This document shows positions 1 through 8,504 of a DNA stretch of 64,000 nucleotides, one piece after another. The DNA is from Anaerolineales bacterium (GTDB lineage Bacteria; Chloroflexota; Anaerolineae; 4572-78; J111), in NCBI GenBank assembly GCA_015075185.1, contig JABTUW010000007.1, positions 124,001 through 188,000 of the forward strand, written 5' to 3'. The notes under the pieces were generated by a model that saw nothing but the letters and a program-made list of their open reading frames with translations, was not told where the DNA came from and did not search any database. The position numbers and the translations under genes are program-made. Within the stretch, counting starts at the first letter, position 1. Each line of letters opens with the position of its first letter.

Positions 1-113
1 TCTTCATCGGCGATGCAGGCGAGGGCATGCTCATCGATCAGCAAGCGGAGTTCCGGCGGGATATCAGCCACCGTCCAGGTCTCTTTGCCCATCAGTTCTT
101 CATAAGACCACAT
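1..113 (-). CDS. Partial hypothetical protein, 3' end cut by window edge
   Basis: An ATG at 111-113 on the minus strand is preceded by GGAGGT with good spacing. It opens a frame starting MWSYEELMGKETWTVAD that stays open to the window edge (about 37 codons). It overlaps the end of the upstream gene (stop at 92) by about 20 bases, as expected for the tightly packed minus-strand operon it closes. No domain can be assigned from this fragment, and it is too short for the ORF track. The start is well supported by the ribosome binding site; the function is unknown. Confidence 0.6.
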   Translation of the reverse strand, partial: MWSYEELMGKETWTVADIPPELRLLIDEHALACIADE

Positions 114-493
114 CGCACCTTTACCTCCTGCCGGCACTGTCGCTTTGAGCGGCGGCTCGGCCCGCTTTCATCTGCTGTCCTTTTTACATCAGGTGGCCAC
201 AGGCTGAGGGTAGTCTCCCGTCTGGCCGGCTCGTACACATACCGGGTAATGACCGCCACTTGCCGGCCGTCGGGCAAGATGAAGCGAGAGATGACCGGTA
301 ACTTGCGCTTATCCTGCGGATGGACAATCACCCACCAGTTGATCTGGCATCTCTTCTCATCGACGTCGCCCCAGTCTCCGGCCAGATGCCGGCAGAGCAG
401 GGCAATACCCTGTACGCCGGCCTGGCGCAGCACAACCTGCGTTTCATCCGGGTAACAGATCGTTCCGGGAGCAAATAGAGGCTTAGGTCGCAT
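92..493 (-). CDS. Conserved plasmid-type hypothetical protein (GDWGD motif family)
   Basis: A 133-residue protein. The segment LCRHLAGDWGDVD followed by VISRFILPDGRQVAVITRY resembles a small family common on plasmids and integrative elements, whose members share a H-x-x-GDWG-D motif and a strand ending in W/VIT. The family has no established function that I know of. The ATG at 493 overlaps the stop of the preceding gene (483), indicating translational coupling. The basic C-terminal tail after about residue 100 may be non-conserved. Its position at the end of the element's operon is consistent with accessory plasmid maintenance, but that is inference only. Confidence 0.6.
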   Translation of the reverse strand: MRPKPLFAPGTICYPDETQVVLRQAGVQGIALLCRHLAGDWGDVDEKRCQINWWVIVHPQDKRKLPVISRFILPDGRQVAVITRYVYEPARRETTLSLWPPDVKRTADESGPSRRSKRQCRQEVKVRCGLMKN

Positions 494-1874
494 TTCCGGC
501 CTCCTGCACCGATGTTGGCGGTGCTGCCTGGAGCGCTTCTAGATAGGGCTGCCATCGGCCCAGTTCCCAGATCTTGCGGCAGCTGCCATGGGACAGGCGC
601 CGACATCGCTCACTATCGAAGCTATGGCCCTGATTGGCTGCCTCTACATGGACGGTTAGCTCTTCCGGCCGGACCCGCCGGGCGCAGGCCGGGCAGATAT
701 CCCGGCGGATCACCTCCCAAGCTTCGATCGGCCGGCCGCAAAGCTGAGCCGGACCGGGAACCGGCTTGACCCCATACCAGACCGGGTAGGCCAGCGGGTA
801 ATGATGGTCTGGCTCAACATAGACGAGCCAGCGGTGCAGCAGGTAACGTTCGTCTTCAGCCAATTCGGATTGAGGCGGGAGAGAAGCGCGGTGAGCAATG
901 ATCGGCTTGCGCCGGGGCCGGCCGGTGAGGTTGATAAAAAGCTGCGCAGCGTTCTTTGGCCATGCTGCCGGCAGAGCCAGGTCGTTGCTGTGCTGAAGTG
1001 TGTGAGCCAAGAGTTCCAGGGTCTGCCGTTCGTCGTAGTTCATATCGCTGATAAGGACGTAAGCACAGCCAGGCCACAGCTCACCATCAATCTGCCAGAT
1101 CGTGCTATCTGTATGGTTATATTCCACCTGGGTCGGCGCCCAGCCGCTCAAGCTCCAATCGTACCAGTCGCCGAGGTTGCAGGCATGTAAACCAGGCCTC
1201 AGGCCGAGGTCGTCCCCGGTCAGCCGGGGCTGCTCGGGCGTACAACCGAACTGTTCCGCCCAGGTCTCATTAGGGTGGGACATATCCCGGGGATCGGCTG
1301 AATTTTTCAAGACCAGGTACAAGCCTAAAGATGTGCTCCGGGGCAACAGATAATGTGCCGCCCCATAGTGGTAATGCTCCCAACTACAGTCCACCACAAA
1401 GCCCGGATCGCCAGCTGTGTACCGGCTCTGGTAGCGTGCGTTGCAGCGGTTGCACCAGACGGAGGCAAAATCGAGGCTGGTGAATTCGGTCCCACCGCAC
1501 AAGGGACATTTAATCAGGGCGAAGGGAGGCAGCCGGTCAACATAGGCCATTTGCACCCCCCAGTCCTCAAAGGCGGCCTGCTCCAGGGTGCGGAAGGCCG
1601 CCATCGCCGTGATGGCCTGAGGATCGGCAACCACTTCTGCTTCAGCTTCGCTCAACGGCCGGTCCAGGGCTACCGTCTCACCGGTGGTAAGACGATACAG
1701 ATACTCGATCTCTTCTTCAGCCTCGACCCGAACCGGTTCCTGTTCCAGTAACCATGTCCCTGTCGCCAGGGTGATCTCCTGTCCACCCACCAACCGGGCG
1801 TAGCGCAGGTGGACATCCCACGAGCGGGGACGGGTGGCAATCAGTTGTGTTTTGAGTTCAAATAGTTTAGACAT
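483..1874 (-). CDS. Zinc-ribbon hypothetical protein of the mobile element
   Basis: 463 residues. The frame is open further upstream, but the ATG at 1872-1874 (MSKLFELKTQ) has AAAGGA before it, and the upstream extension runs into the 11-bp repeat array, so I use the internal start. A central zinc ribbon is visible: CPLCGG, then CNRCNARY about 20 residues on. A second Cys pair near the C-terminus (CPACARR) is followed by further Cys residues. The middle is rich in Trp and Tyr. I do not recognise the family. The gene is followed, with an 11-base overlap, by the GDWGD-family gene, so the two are probably co-transcribed. The 11-bp array and a palindrome lie just upstream of it. Confidence 0.6.
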   Translation of the reverse strand: MSKLFELKTQLIATRPRSWDVHLRYARLVGGQEITLATGTWLLEQEPVRVEAEEEIEYLYRLTTGETVALDRPLSEAEAEVVADPQAITAMAAFRTLEQAAFEDWGVQMAYVDRLPPFALIKCPLCGGTEFTSLDFASVWCNRCNARYQSRYTAGDPGFVVDCSWEHYHYGAAHYLLPRSTSLGLYLVLKNSADPRDMSHPNETWAEQFGCTPEQPRLTGDDLGLRPGLHACNLGDWYDWSLSGWAPTQVEYNHTDSTIWQIDGELWPGCAYVLISDMNYDERQTLELLAHTLQHSNDLALPAAWPKNAAQLFINLTGRPRRKPIIAHRASLPPQSELAEDERYLLHRWLVYVEPDHHYPLAYPVWYGVKPVPGPAQLCGRPIEAWEVIRRDICPACARRVRPEELTVHVEAANQGHSFDSERCRRLSHGSCRKIWELGRWQPYLEALQAAPPTSVQEAGNAT

Positions 1875-1959
1875 CGCTCTTTTTCCTTTCGCTTGGTAAG
1901 CCAACACAGGCAGCCACTTGATAAGCTGCCTATGCATCAAAACTAAATCTTTCTTTTTA

Positions 1960-2460
1960 AGGTCTGATAAGGCCCCTACAAATCCCCGGCGAATCCCTCG
2001 GAAAACCCCGGTCGAATCCAAGGAAAACCCTGGCAAAATCTCCGCAAAATCCTGGCGCCAGCCCCTACACTCCGGGTTGGCAATGGAAGGCGTCCGATTC
2101 TGGGGTCTGGTAGACTCCCCGCATCCTGGCCATAGAGCCTGGTAAATCCTCCACAGATGCCCGGCAGAACCTCTGGAAAACACCCACTTCCTGCGCCCAG
2201 GAGCCCATAGGGCCACCTGGCTAAGCCCGGCCCAAACCGCCAGGGTTCGGTAAGACCCCGGTGAACCCTTTGCAAAAGTCCGGGAGACTTCCCGGAAAAC
2301 CCTGGGAAAGTCTCAGTAAAGATTTGCATTCTGCGAGCACAGCGGCAGCCAGGTATGCGGGGAGAGGCCGGTAAATCCCGGTGAACTCCCCGCAGAACTC
2401 CGCAAAAGCTCAGGAAGACCTACCTAAAAGCCCCGCAAAGCCTCACATCCTGCTGGAACA
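1960..2460. repeat. Array 1 of degenerate 11-bp units
   Basis: About four blocks of six to eight units, each almost exactly 11 bases long, with approximate consensus G-C/T-AAAA-C/T-CC-C/T-G. From 1977 the units include ACAAATCCCCG, GCGAATCCCTC, GGAAAACCCCG, GGAAAACCCTG and GCAAAATCCTG. Blocks are separated by non-repeat spacers that tend to contain ATTCTG or CATCCTGC. Eleven is not a multiple of three and no credible protein crosses the region, so this is cis-acting rather than coding sequence. It lies next to the replication genes. A second, diverged copy is at 27745-28250. Confidence 0.75.
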
Positions 2461-2634
2461 GGTCAAATTCGCAAGTCCTCCCTCGGATGGGTGTTCCTCG
2501 GGCCGGTTTTTTAGAGGTATTTTCTTCGATCCAGCCCTTAGCGGGCCAGATAGCAGTTCCAATGCGTACCGGCATTCAGGCCGCGTATTGAAGTGCTGTT
2601 CGGTTGAAGAATTTGGGGAATGGTGGGATGAGTA

Positions 2635-2694
2635 CTTTCACGCCTCAACGGTCGTTCAACTGGGGAATTCCCCAGTTAGGTTGAAGCGTGAAAG
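2635..2694. other. 60-bp nested palindrome next to the repeat array
   Basis: The perfect 20-base palindrome AACTGGGGAATTCCCCAGTT (2658-2677) is nested inside 15-base arms CTTTCACGCCTCAAC (2635-2649) and GTTGAAGCGTGAAAG (2680-2694), which pair with one mismatch. It lies between the 11-bp array and the primase remnant, in a 900-base stretch with no supportable gene. Such nested symmetry beside replication genes suggests a replication initiation, single-strand initiation or partition site. No T-run follows it, so it is not an ordinary terminator. Confidence 0.6.
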
Positions 2695-2781
2695 GATGTT
2701 GATAGTAGGGTGACAGTCTCCTGGTCGTAACTACCCGACCCATCAGCTGAGTAACAATCCTGTTGCACCCGTTTGAGAGCT

Positions 2782-3326
2782 TCAGAGTATCAGTTGTCCG
2801 GTCTCTTTAAGGTGACAGAGGGTTTCGATACTCCGGCGCAGCTCGTCGATAGTGTAGTAGACCGCCTTTATTCGCTCATCCGGCAGACGGCGCCAGGTCG
2901 GGGGCATCGCTGCCTCGGGGTGAGTCGCCGGCCAGAGGATGGTGATCGGCCAGCGGTCATCGGTCGGGTCCGGTAAGCCGGCCTTGATCCAGCCCCGCAA
3001 ATCAACGCCATCCCGGGCCATTTGATTGGCGTCATCCCAGAAGGGCGCCAGCGCCGGGCGTTTGGAAGAACCTGGAGCCAGTACCGGGTATTGGTATCGC
3101 CGGCCCGGTCGGCATCCAACGCGACCAGAACCATCGAAGCGCGGGCCAGGCGGGCCAGCCAACGGGGCCGCCTGGCCCCGGAGACGCTGCCGGTGGCCAC
3201 CGGGACTACCAGGTCGCCGGCAGCCTGCAGCACGGTCAGGCAGTCAATCTCGCCTTCAAGCAGCATCACTGGCTGGCCCCGAACCAGGGCATCGGCGTTA
3301 TAGAGCGCCTCGTGGTCTGTGGTCAC
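2782..3326 (-). pseudogene. Toprim-domain part of a DNA primase, frameshifted
   Basis: The reading frame from 3326 contains the Toprim signatures MLLEGEIDCLTVL (catalytic Glu) and VALDADRAGD (DxD metal ligands) and ends its good stretch near VLPNA. The sense then continues in another frame (to 2782) as WDDANQMARDGVDLRGWIKAG. The segment before it, WLPRGIVIPWLIAGQLWRIRVRR, lies in the frame covering 3323-3508. The pieces read in order as one primase continuing from the gene at 3298-4005, so at least three one-base shifts split it. They could be homopolymer sequencing errors or true loss. A functional product would make RNA primers for element replication alongside the ATPase at 4107-5930. Confidence 0.65.
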
Positions 3327-4005
3327 CGTTGGCCTTCGGGGTAGACGCGAGGGCTGATGTAGCGAGAGCCATCTTCGCCCAGCTCTTCGTCGGGCCGCCT
3401 GACCCGGATGCGCCAGAGCTGCCCGGCGATGAGCCAGGGAATGACGATGCCACGCGGCAGCCAGATTTGCGGCCGCCGCTGAACCCCCACGCTTCCGGCT
3501 CGTCCCAAATGTCGGCCGGGTTCCAGCCCAGGCCGGCCCAGCGGAGGGTCGCGTCGGTCAGGCCGCGGCGGTGCAGCTCGTCCAGCCCAGGCCGGCCGGC
3601 CTCAGACCAGAGATTGGCCTGGGCAGCAGTTACCAGTTCCTGGCCGCGCTTCTGCCAGGCCGACGAGGGTGGGGCCAGGCGGCGCGCCGTGTGAGGAGAT
3701 AACGACCGGGGCGGCGGTGATCGAGCCGGTTGCTCGCGTTTCTCAGGTAGCTCGATCCCGGCCCGGCCGGCCACGTCGGCCAGGGCCTCGGCAAAGGTCC
3801 AGCCGTTGAGTTCCATCAGCCAGGCATAGATATCGCCGGGCTTGTTGCCGGTGCGGCTGTTCCAGAAATAGAGCTGTTCCTCGGGTTTGACCACCAGGGA
3901 ATCGTGGTTTTGGCCGTGCAAGTACCGACCCTGCTCGATCAGCGGTTCGGTTTCGGCGATCACCGCCTCCAGTTTAACCAACTTTTTGAGGGATTGTGGG
4001 TCCAC
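3298..4005 (-). CDS. N-terminal part of a CHC2-like primase with lost zinc ligands
   Basis: I place the start at GTG 4003-4005 (VDPQSLKKL), which has AAAGGAAA before it, as other genes of this operon do; an upstream ATG at 4089 lacks such a site. The region LHGQNHDSLVVKPEEQLYFW followed by GDIYAWLMELNGWTFAEAL matches the pattern of the DnaG-type zinc-binding domain, but the Cys ligands are replaced, so it is a zinc-less version. After a proline-rich linker the sense is lost near FSGGRKSGC and continues in another frame toward the Toprim piece at 2782-3326. It lies 100 bases downstream of the helicase-type ATPase, with a 17-base palindrome (4034-4050) in the gap. Confidence 0.65.
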   Translation of the reverse strand: MDPQSLKKLVKLEAVIAETEPLIEQGRYLHGQNHDSLVVKPEEQLYFWNSRTGNKPGDIYAWLMELNGWTFAEALADVAGRAGIELPEKREQPARSPPPRSLSPHTARRLAPPSSAWQKRGQELVTAAQANLWSEAGRPGLDELHRRGLTDATLRWAGLGWNPADIWDEPEAWGFSGGRKSGCRVASSFPGSSPGSSGASGSGGPTKSWAKMALATSALASTPKANGDHRPRGAL

Positions 4006-4106
4006 TTGGGTTTCCTTTCTGGAATTCTTGGAATGCATGGAATCCATGCAGAGGTTTCCGGTTTGATCCATATTTCGATAGGGTCCCATGAAAATCCATG
4101 CTTTCC

Positions 4107-5930
4107 CTAAATTCCCTTGCCATTTTTTCTCAAGGTGAAATAAGACGTATTGCTTTTGTGCTCGCTGGTCAGGCTCAGGCCGACCAGGGCCAGGGTGCCG
4201 CGACCCTCGCGCAGCTTGAAGGCGATGGCTTTGCCGCCGCCCAGGTAAGGCAGCTCCGCGCCGCAGCGGTCCAGGGCGGCGACCAGGTCCTTGGCCCGGC
4301 CATGCCAGTAGTTCATCTCGCCCAGCAGTTCGTCGGCATACTCGATAATGGCGGCCAACAGCCGATCTTCCTCACCCACGACCAAGGCCTGGGCCTGCTG
4401 TAGAGCCATCAGGGCGGATTCGGCCTGGTCTGGATCAAAGGCCCAGACCAGGGCGGCAAAGTCGGTGAAGCGGGAGGGCAGGCCGGCCGGGGCTTGCCGC
4501 ATCTGGGGCAGGAGGGTGGCTGCCTGCCGGACCAGCCAGGTCAGCACGGCCGAGCGATGCTGCTCGACCTCGGCCAATATTTTTTTATCGGACTGCCGGC
4601 GGCTGTTCTGGAATTCGCCGGTCAGCAGTGGCAGGGTGCGCTGGGCCACGTCGAGCCGGGCGACACAACTGCCGCTGCGGGTCGACAGCAGAGGCACAGC
4701 CCGGGCCCGGCGGCGGTCAATGACGGCGTTGGAGTAGAGTTTGCGCCGGTCATAGTTGACGCCGGTGACGAGGGCGGCCAGAAAGTCGGGCAGCCAGGGA
4801 GGCGGCTCACTATCGACGTTGTCCAGGCCCAACAAAGGCAGGCCGACGGCCAGGGTCCACAAGTCGCGGGCATCCTCGCTGACACTGGTGGGGATGGTAT
4901 CCAGCATGAGCTTGCAGATGGCTTTGATCAGGGTGGTCTTGCCGCCATCCATCTGGCCAATGGCGGCCAGGATGGGGGCGGGCCGGATGTCGGCGATGAT
5001 GGCCACCAGCCAGGCATCGAGCAGCAAGCGCTGCACCGCCGGGGTATAAGCCGGCAGGTTGGGCGGGGTGGTCAGGGCCGGGTTGAAGGCAGTCAGGTCT
5101 GAGGGGGGGCGTGGCTCAGGCGCCGGTTCCCAGGCCGGTAGGACGGAATCGCCGGCGAAATAGATCTTGTTGGCCCCGTTGTGAAGCGCCCGCAGCGCCG
5201 GTTGGCCCTGTTCATCGAGCGTGGCTTTAATCATCCGCCGGGGCCCGGCACTGACATACAGCGTCTGCTTGCGGCGGGTGGCGAAGTGGACCAGGCAGAC
5301 GCGCCGGCCCTGGAGGAAGGCAGCCTTTTCCAGATCGCCCAGCAGCCAGGTGAAGGCCGGCTCGCTGATGTTGAGGCCCGACTCCGCCAGCATGACCCGG
5401 ACGGGAACCAACTCACCGGCCAGAGGCCAGATGGCGTGATCGTCGCCGGCCAGGTAAGGTTGGCCCTGGAGGTCTTCGCCGATGTCCAACAGCAGCCGCT
5501 TACTGTTCACCAGCAGCTCCCGGATGGCATAGGCGACCGCTTCTTTGCGGTTGCGGCTGTTGAGTTTAGGCAGGGTCAGGGCCTGGCGCACGAAGCCGGC
5601 CAGGTCAGCCAGGCGGCGGGCGTCGTCGATGTTGGGCGCCGGCGTGTCCGAGTCCACCGCCAGGAGCCGGCGCACCATGGCTGTCGCCCCTTCCAGGGGC
5701 GGCGGTCCATCTGAGGCGTAGAGCTTGACCAGGTCAGGGTCGGTCCGGGCCAGGATTTGCCAGGCCTGGCGCACGCCGGTATGGCCGCCGTCACGATGGG
5801 CTTCCAGGAGGATGTCGAGGGCTTCGGTCCAGGGGCCGTAATCGACCCCGGCCGGGTCGGGGGGCGGCGGGTTGCCGGCCAGGAGTTCCTTGATGGTATC
5901 CCTGGCCCGTTCGTCTTGATTTTTGCTCAT
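4107..5930 (-). CDS. P-loop replicative ATPase/helicase-like protein of the element
   Basis: 607 residues, intact. Walker A is GQMDGGKTTL, about half way along, and a Walker-B-like LLGLDNVDSEPPPW follows about 45 residues later, then TGVNYDRRKLYSN and an arginine-rich stretch. The order is that of plasmid or phage primase-helicase ATPases that sit next to a CHC2/Toprim primase, and that gene pair is what is seen here. The N-terminal 250 residues match no domain I can name. The start ATG at 5928-5930 follows GAGAGGT. The likely role is unwinding or loading at the element origin. Family assignment is by motif and context only. Confidence 0.7.
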   Translation of the reverse strand: MSKNQDERARDTIKELLAGNPPPPDPAGVDYGPWTEALDILLEAHRDGGHTGVRQAWQILARTDPDLVKLYASDGPPPLEGATAMVRRLLAVDSDTPAPNIDDARRLADLAGFVRQALTLPKLNSRNRKEAVAYAIRELLVNSKRLLLDIGEDLQGQPYLAGDDHAIWPLAGELVPVRVMLAESGLNISEPAFTWLLGDLEKAAFLQGRRVCLVHFATRRKQTLYVSAGPRRMIKATLDEQGQPALRALHNGANKIYFAGDSVLPAWEPAPEPRPPSDLTAFNPALTTPPNLPAYTPAVQRLLLDAWLVAIIADIRPAPILAAIGQMDGGKTTLIKAICKLMLDTIPTSVSEDARDLWTLAVGLPLLGLDNVDSEPPPWLPDFLAALVTGVNYDRRKLYSNAVIDRRRARAVPLLSTRSGSCVARLDVAQRTLPLLTGEFQNSRRQSDKKILAEVEQHRSAVLTWLVRQAATLLPQMRQAPAGLPSRFTDFAALVWAFDPDQAESALMALQQAQALVVGEEDRLLAAIIEYADELLGEMNYWHGRAKDLVAALDRCGAELPYLGGGKAIAFKLREGRGTLALVGLSLTSEHKSNTSYFTLRKNGKGI

Positions 5931-6026
5931 AGGACCTCTCGCTTTTTGTTGAATGATAGGTATTCGTTTCTATCCCGGCAGTATATGCTCAACCGGAGTA
6001 TTGCGTTGTCGAGCTGTCGGCAAGTG

Positions 6027-6311
6027 TCAGGTGTCTAGGCTTTGTCCCGCCTCGGCAGGGGGAACTTCGAGCCAATAGCAACTGCTAAACGGCGGCTCGA
6101 GCAGATCGGCGGAGGCCACAAAGCCAATTTTGGCCCCGGTTCGAGAGAACAAGGGCGCGCTGTTGGGAGCGGCCGGGTTGGGCGGCCCCACCTGGGCTTT
6201 ACCCAGCCTGACCCGGCCCGGCTCTCGAGCCGTGGCCAGGGCGATGATCTCCACATCTTCCGGCTGGATTTCTTCAGGAAACAATATTTCTATGAATTGC
6301 TGGGTTGACAT
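6027..6311 (-). CDS. Small hypothetical protein
   Basis: 94 residues from ATG 6309-6311 (MSTQQFIEILFPEEI), with AAAGGAT upstream; a TTG three bases earlier is less likely. The first 25 residues look structured and the rest is rich in Pro, Ala and Gly with one hydrophobic strand (KIGFVASADLL). I recognise no family. It is the last small gene before the ATPase gene in the operon, about 96 bases away from it. Confidence 0.5.
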   Translation of the reverse strand: MSTQQFIEILFPEEIQPEDVEIIALATAREPGRVRLGKAQVGPPNPAAPNSAPLFSRTGAKIGFVASADLLEPPFSSCYWLEVPPAEAGQSLDT

Positions 6312-6349
6312 CAAGCAAATCCTTTCTTTAACTGGCTACAAAGTTGAAC

Positions 6350-6379
6350 CCCGGCGCTGTCACTTGCCGGGGTTCCGAT
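6350..6379 (-). other. GC-rich intergenic hairpin
   Basis: GAACCCCGGC and GCCGGGGTTC form a perfect 10-base stem with a 10-base loop around the stop codon of the gene at 6360-6779. No T-run follows on the minus strand, so it is more likely an RNA stability or processing element, or a weak terminator. Similar hairpins lie at 15097-15134, 20696-20727, 21192-21225 and 22234-22263. Confidence 0.5.
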
Positions 6380-6779
6380 TTTTATATAGGTCTGTGAATG
6401 TTGGCACGGTCACCGGGGGTGGTTTCCGCGCCGGACGACTCTGGCTATTCTCTTTGCCGGGCGATTGCCCCACTAGAGGAGCGTTGGAGTCTGCTTGCTT
6501 CCGGCGTGATCGCCATGCCTTGTTGACTTCTGTAAGCAGGTTAGGGAATAGGTGTGGCCACCAGATGCCAGCCACGGCAAATCCCAGGCAGACAGCGCGA
6601 CTAACGGGGTCTGATATCGCCGTAATGGCGGTGGTGATACTTAGATGCGGGTTATGGATTCTCACGACCCCTTCTTCCCGTTGGTCGGTCTCCATTCCCA
6701 GGCGGGTCAGCCATCCGGCGACCTCATCCAAGGGGGCGAAGGTCAGCTCGACCAGGCGCTGCGTAATGATCCCGTCCAT
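6360..6779 (-). CDS. Hypothetical protein with C-terminal PTFxxxY motif
   Basis: 139 residues, with TAGGAG before the ATG at 6777-6779. The N-terminal half (MDGIITQRLVELTFAPLDEV) appears folded and contains a hydrophobic stretch around LGFAVAGIWWPHLF. The second half is a polar, proline-rich linker ending in VPTFTDLYKNRNPGK. That ending resembles the C-terminal PTFEEIYRR and PTFQEIYQR of the small genes at 13829-14119 and 14123-14593. This suggests these otherwise different proteins carry a shared docking tail. No family recognised. Confidence 0.55.
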   Translation of the reverse strand: MDGIITQRLVELTFAPLDEVAGWLTRLGMETDQREEGVVRIHNPHLSITTAITAISDPVSRAVCLGFAVAGIWWPHLFPNLLTEVNKAWRSRRKQADSNAPLVGQSPGKENSQSRPARKPPPVTVPTFTDLYKNRNPGK

Positions 6780-6852
6780 CGTCGCGGCTCCTACAACTCA
6801 GTTCTATCGGCCCCGGCGACATCGGAGCAGGATAGTTTCGTTATGTCGTTAT

Positions 6853-7995
6853 TCATACTGATCTCCTGATCTTTCTGAAGAGTTGTTCAAAGGTTTGTTC
6901 GTCGGGTTTCACCCGGTCCACCGGCCGGGGCGGCGGAGGGGTAGCAGGCGGCGCAGTCGCCTCCTCCTCATCGAGCTGAGGCGGTTCGACAGCCGGCACA
7001 TGGGGTTCGGGTTGAAGATACAGCGCTTCGGGATGTTGTTGTTGGTAGGCGGCGATGTCCTGGACTGCCCTGGCCATTTCCAACTCGTAGCCGTTTAACC
7101 CATGTAGCATGGCATTGATACGGGCCAGTCGGTCCAACTGGGGATTGCCGCTCTGCGGGTAGAACATAATCAGTCCATCCTTAACGGCCCAGGGAGGAAA
7201 CTGGGCTGCGGCGGCCAGCATCATGACCCCGGAGTCGATCAGCGCCGGCCCAATGACAAGAGGTTCGCAGTAAGGCAGGATCTCGGTAAACCACTGCTCA
7301 AACCGCTCGCCCGGCTCGGGCTGGATGAAGTTGGCTGGCCTGACCTGCCGGTAGGTGAAGTGAGCCTGGATCAGCACCTGGCAGGCCAACTCTTCCCCGT
7401 TGGGGATAGCGGCCTGGGCCACCTCGAGGGCGGCCGGCCAGGATGGAAAGTAGGGCCACCAGTCCTTGCCCAGCGCCAGGCAGGCCAGGTAGACCTGGCC
7501 GATGACATCCGGGCTGAAGGCAGCCTGGGTCGCATACCAGCCCAGGTCCAGGCCAGCAGCGGCGATGAGTAGGGCGAAGGTCTGGGAGAAGGCGACCTGC
7601 ATCTCCCGGTAGGCGGCCGGATACGTTTCGGTCGCTTTCAGGTAGCGTTCCCGGGCTCGGCGATAGACTTCTTTGACCTCGGGGGGATCGTCGATGAACT
7701 GGCCAGTCATGGCATAGGTCCGGGCATTATCGGCGTACAACTGTAAGGCTGCTTCGAGCATGCCGGTCCAGTCCTCAAGAACCACGAAGGGAGGCAGCGA
7801 GGCGATGGCACAGACGCGCCGGATGTGCTCGACGATTTGGACTACGTAGGGGTTCTCGACCTCGGTGGGAGCGGGCGGCCGGGCCGGGAGCAGCGGCTCT
7901 TTTTTGGGCAGCGCCAACGGCAGCCGCCGCTTGGGTAGACCCTGCTTGGCCTGTCCGGGTGACTGACGGTGTCCAGCCTGTTTTTTCCGGGACAT
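6853..7995 (-). CDS. Alpha-helical hypothetical protein with proline-rich ends
   Basis: 380 residues from an ATG preceded by GAGGAGG. The first 45 residues are basic and proline-rich, and the middle 250 are predicted by eye to be mostly helical (many Ala, Leu, Tyr and Trp). Residues about 320-360 are acidic then proline-rich, and the protein ends EQTFEQLFRKIRRSV. That ending is a weaker match to the C-terminal TF-x-x-I/L-Y/F motif seen in three small proteins of the same operon. It starts 3 bases from the stop of the upstream Cys-rich gene (7998-8486), so the two are coupled. Function unknown. Confidence 0.55.
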   Translation of the reverse strand: MSRKKQAGHRQSPGQAKQGLPKRRLPLALPKKEPLLPARPPAPTEVENPYVVQIVEHIRRVCAIASLPPFVVLEDWTGMLEAALQLYADNARTYAMTGQFIDDPPEVKEVYRRARERYLKATETYPAAYREMQVAFSQTFALLIAAAGLDLGWYATQAAFSPDVIGQVYLACLALGKDWWPYFPSWPAALEVAQAAIPNGEELACQVLIQAHFTYRQVRPANFIQPEPGERFEQWFTEILPYCEPLVIGPALIDSGVMMLAAAAQFPPWAVKDGLIMFYPQSGNPQLDRLARINAMLHGLNGYELEMARAVQDIAAYQQQHPEALYLQPEPHVPAVEPPQLDEEEATAPPATPPPPRPVDRVKPDEQTFEQLFRKIRRSV

Positions 7996-7997
7996 GG

Positions 7998-8486
7998 TTA
8001 CACCTCCTCGGCGGGGATGACGGCCCCAGTTTCCTCAGACCAACCGGCTAGGTTGACCCGCAATCCCAACCTGGCCTTGTCTTTTTCCCCAGCGCGCAGC
8101 CGGGCTAGAGTATCCAGGCAGGCCAGGCAGCTACAGGTCTCGCCGCCGCACTCAACGCATTGACCTTTGTTGTCAGCATGGGCGGGGTTGGGTCGTAGGC
8201 AGTCCTGGCATAGACTTTCCGTCATCACCAGGGAGTCGGCCAAAATAGCCCGGACCACTTCATCCAGGGTAGTGAGCGGTTGGCTGGTTGTTTTATCCCG
8301 GTAGAGGTGGTTACCTCGGGCTAAACCATCGTCTATACTGGCGACCAGCTTCAAAGCAGCGAAGTAGGCTGCGGCCTGCTCCGCTGCGCTGCTTACCCCA
8401 GATGGCCAAGCTGGATGAGTGCCCGCCGGAAAACCGGTTATCTTGAGTTGAGTGCCATTTTGTGGGCAAGTACCATTGACAAACAT
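7998..8486 (-). CDS. Cys-rich zinc-binding hypothetical protein
   Basis: 162 residues from ATG 8484-8486 (MFVNGTCPQNG), with AAAGGAA upstream; the longer frame to 8510 would start inside the left end of the IS element. The central region is helical (AAEQAAAYFAALKLV). A C-terminal Cys cluster, CQDCLRPNP then CVECGGETCSCLACL, can bind one or two zinc ions. No family recognised. The IS4-like element ends only about 20 bases upstream of its start, so native transcription from further upstream is probably cut off. Confidence 0.55.
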   Translation of the reverse strand: MFVNGTCPQNGTQLKITGFPAGTHPAWPSGVSSAAEQAAAYFAALKLVASIDDGLARGNHLYRDKTTSQPLTTLDEVVRAILADSLVMTESLCQDCLRPNPAHADNKGQCVECGGETCSCLACLDTLARLRAGEKDKARLGLRVNLAGWSEETGAVIPAEEV

Positions 8487-8504
8487 CTTATTTTTTTCCT
8501 TTCT

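Noticed and set aside
483..2216. Long N-terminal extension of the zinc-ribbon gene
   Set aside because: Residues before MSKLFELK are translated from the 11-bp array; an internal ATG has a proper ribosome site.
1960..2460. CRISPR array
   Set aside because: Units are 11 bases, degenerate and contiguous without unique spacers; no cas genes anywhere in the window.
1976..2713. Open frames across array 1 on both strands
   Set aside because: They follow the 11-bp repeats, change frame with each unit and have no ribosome site.
3026..3694. 222-residue plus-strand frame
   Set aside because: Antisense shadow of the GC-rich primase gene, with skewed Arg/Pro/Gly composition.
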